Source: Azotimanducus sp965220185 (GTDB taxonomy: Bacteria; Pseudomonadota; Gammaproteobacteria; Pseudomonadales; Azotimanducaceae). Taken from it: a stretch of DNA of 64,000 bases. A program made the translations under genes and the position numbers. Shown here one piece after another: positions 62,597 through 64,000 of the stretch (its first letter is position 1; every line of letters starts with the position of its first letter). The stretch spans positions 2,232,001 through 2,296,000 of the forward strand of contig OZ244807.1 in assembly GCA_965220185.1 (NCBI GenBank), read 5' to 3'. A model generated the notes under the pieces. That model was not told where the DNA came from. It was given only the letters and a program-made list of their open reading frames with translations, and made no database searches.

Positions 62597-64000
62597 GAAG
62601 ATTCCTCTGCAAGCAAGCGAGAAGGCACGTCAATGTACTTGGCGCGCAGGTATTCGCCAAGTGACTTAGCCTGCCCGTCGAGCCGGTTGTTCGACGACAC
62701 GCCTTCGCGCAATACGCCGTGAATAAAGAAGTTCAGCGCCCGAAGGTTTGGCAGCTCGTAGCGGTCGATTGGATATTCGGCCATGTCCGGCAGCAGCGCC
62801 TTGAGCCGATCGACATCGAGGAATGTGTAGAGAAAGGCGTAGCTTTCATCGGTCTTCGCCCAGACGCCGAGATTGGCGGCGCCACCCTTGTCACCAGAGC
62901 GCGTGCCGAAGAGACGACCCAAAGGCACATGCGTTGTTTCGCCACTCGGCACGTCGGCAAGGCTCACAGGCGGATGCTGACAATCGATTTCCGGCAAGCC
63001 AAGCTGGCTGGTCGGCAACACTTCTTTCACTGCGCCATCGACATGCACGCGCTCGACGATGTGCCGACTGTCGACCAATGCCGGCCAGTGCACGAGCACC
63101 GGCGAACCCGAATTCACCACCGAACGCCCGCAATAGCCGGGATAGTTCGCGAGCGCGAGTTCGATCACCTTCGCCGAATAGAGCCGCCCGACGAGGTTCT
63201 GATCTTTTGATCGAAGATCGATGCACAGGCTCGCCATCGCCTCTTCGTTGCTGTCCGGATCGTTCTTGTCAGTGCGACGAAGCTCGATATTCACCTCGTC
63301 GAACTGATCGCGCCCGCCCAAGGCATCGAAGAGCGCATCAGTGAGAATCTCGGCCTTCTTCTCGATGTCGAGACCTGTCAGCAGAAGTTCGCTCGAATTG
63401 CGGTAGCCCGCCGAAGCGTTGATGCAGACCTTGTGCGTCGAAGGTGGGCTCGCCCCGCGGCAGCCGCTGACGCGCACACGGTCAACGCCAGCCTGCTCAA
63501 CCGACAAGGTATCGAAGTGCGCAATGACATCCGGATTGGCGTAAGCGGGCGCCCGGATTTCATAGAGAAGCTGCGCTGTCACTGTCCCGACCGAGACGAT
63601 GCCGCCGGTGTTGGGATGCTTGGTGACGGTAAAGCTGCCGTCGGATTCGACTTCGGCGATCGGAAAGCCGACATTGCGGAAGCTCGGCACTTCGTCAATG
63701 AACGAATAATTGCCGCCGGTCGCCTGCGGACCGCATTCGATGATGTGTCCCGCCGCGAGTGCGCCCGCCAAGGCATCGTAGTCATCACGCCGCCAGCCGA
63801 ACGCCCAAGCCGCCGGCCCCAAGGCAAGCGCGGCATCGGTCACGCGCGGGCAGATGACCACATCGGCGCCGGCATCGAACGCCGCTTTGATGCCGAAACC
63901 GCCGAGATAGGCGTTGGCGGTGACAGGCTGATAGTCGCTTTCTTGAAGCGCGATGTGACTGTCGATATTGATGAAGGCTTCGCCTGAGCGCTGCAAATCG
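62593..64000 (-). CDS. AtuA-like DUF1446 protein, partial
   Basis: About 468 residues are visible and the gene runs past the right edge of the window, so its N-terminus is missing. It matches the AtuA/DUF1446 family of acyclic terpene utilization and related acyl-CoA pathways: FINIDSHIALQESDYQPVTA, DVVICPRVTDAALALGPAAW, and a C-terminal RSGDKGGAANLGVWAKT domain. The function is unresolved. It is co-transcribed with the crotonase that follows. Confidence 0.75.
   Translation of the reverse strand, partial: DLQRSGEAFINIDSHIALQESDYQPVTANAYLGGFGIKAAFDAGADVVICPRVTDAALALGPAAWAFGWRRDDYDALAGALAAGHIIECGPQATGGNYSFIDEVPSFRNVGFPIAEVESDGSFTVTKHPNTGGIVSVGTVTAQLLYEIRAPAYANPDVIAHFDTLSVEQAGVDRVRVSGCRGASPPSTHKVCINASAGYRNSSELLLTGLDIEKKAEILTDALFDALGGRDQFDEVNIELRRTDKNDPDSNEEAMASLCIDLRSKDQNLVGRLYSAKVIELALANYPGYCGRSVVNSGSPVLVHWPALVDSRHIVERVHVDGAVKEVLPTSQLGLPEIDCQHPPVSLADVPSGETTHVPLGRLFGTRSGDKGGAANLGVWAKTDESYAFLYTFLDVDRLKALLPDMAEYPIDRYELPNLRALNFFIHGVLREGVSSNNRLDGQAKSLGEYLRAKYIDVPSRLLAEESS

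Noticed and set aside
1..64000. tRNA or rRNA genes.
   Set aside because: No cloverleaf or conserved rRNA segment could be recognised in the gaps; a covariance search would be needed to be certain.

Overview
The window looks like a chromosomal segment of a gammaproteobacterium, probably an uncultivated marine or host-associated one. The grounds are the gene order (Hda, CDP-alcohol phosphatidyltransferase and DUF2066 divergent from purM) and the family resemblance of the housekeeping proteins. The lineage is an inference; no rRNA or tRNA gene is visible to anchor it.

Layout. 1-1.4 kb: a PIN-type toxin-antitoxin pair, a small companion ORF and a 53-bp palindrome. 1.6-21.4 kb: mostly housekeeping genes (flavin monooxygenase, aminotransferase, PQQ-type propeller, serA, recJ, hom, murG, hda, phosphatidyltransferase, DUF2066, purM, SDR, DsbA-like protein, a membrane/nuclease-like fusion, an LLM oxidoreductase, an FMN alpha-hydroxyacid dehydrogenase). 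This part ends with a thioredoxin-fold protein interrupted by an in-frame TGA in a UxxC context, followed by a SECIS-like hairpin; it is very likely a selenoprotein. 21.6-27.4 kb: the soxBDAG sarcosine oxidase operon and a crotonase. 27.5-28.2 kb: a mobile-element scrapyard with a TnpB tail and two abutting MITEs. 28.4-39.5 kb: a catabolic-looking operon (Rieske oxygenase, sulfotransferase-fold protein, DUF1214 protein, fused hydantoinase/oxoprolinase), split by a 4-kb island. The island carries a phase-variable DNA methyltransferase remnant, a phase-variable secreted protein, a coiled-coil membrane protein and an AbiE pair. 39.6-40.4 kb: a second phase-variable secreted protein. 40.7-48.1 kb: a nine-gene Mrp/Mnh-type cation/proton antiporter operon. 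48.3-53.7 kb: a small coiled-coil protein, dcd, apbC, trxB and a subtilisin-type protease with a probable C-terminal barrel. 53.8-58.7 kb: a third phase-variable secreted gene broken by an IS5-type element, another TnpB tail and three toxin-antitoxin modules. 58.7-64 kb: a diheme cytochrome and beta-helix pair, a DsbC-like protein, a crotonase and an AtuA/DUF1446 protein cut by the window edge.

The most unusual signal is a set of four poly-C tracts (16, 17, 17 and 22 bases) within 22 kb. Each lies a few codons after a start codon, and each puts the following gene out of frame in this sequence. Three precede the hydrophobic core of a signal peptide and one precedes the start of a DNA methyltransferase domain. 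This is the architecture of contingency loci switched by slipped-strand mispairing. Two of the secreted proteins share a fibronectin-like C-terminal motif, so part of this is a paralogous family. All four tracts lie in or next to accessory DNA with IS, MITE and toxin-antitoxin content.
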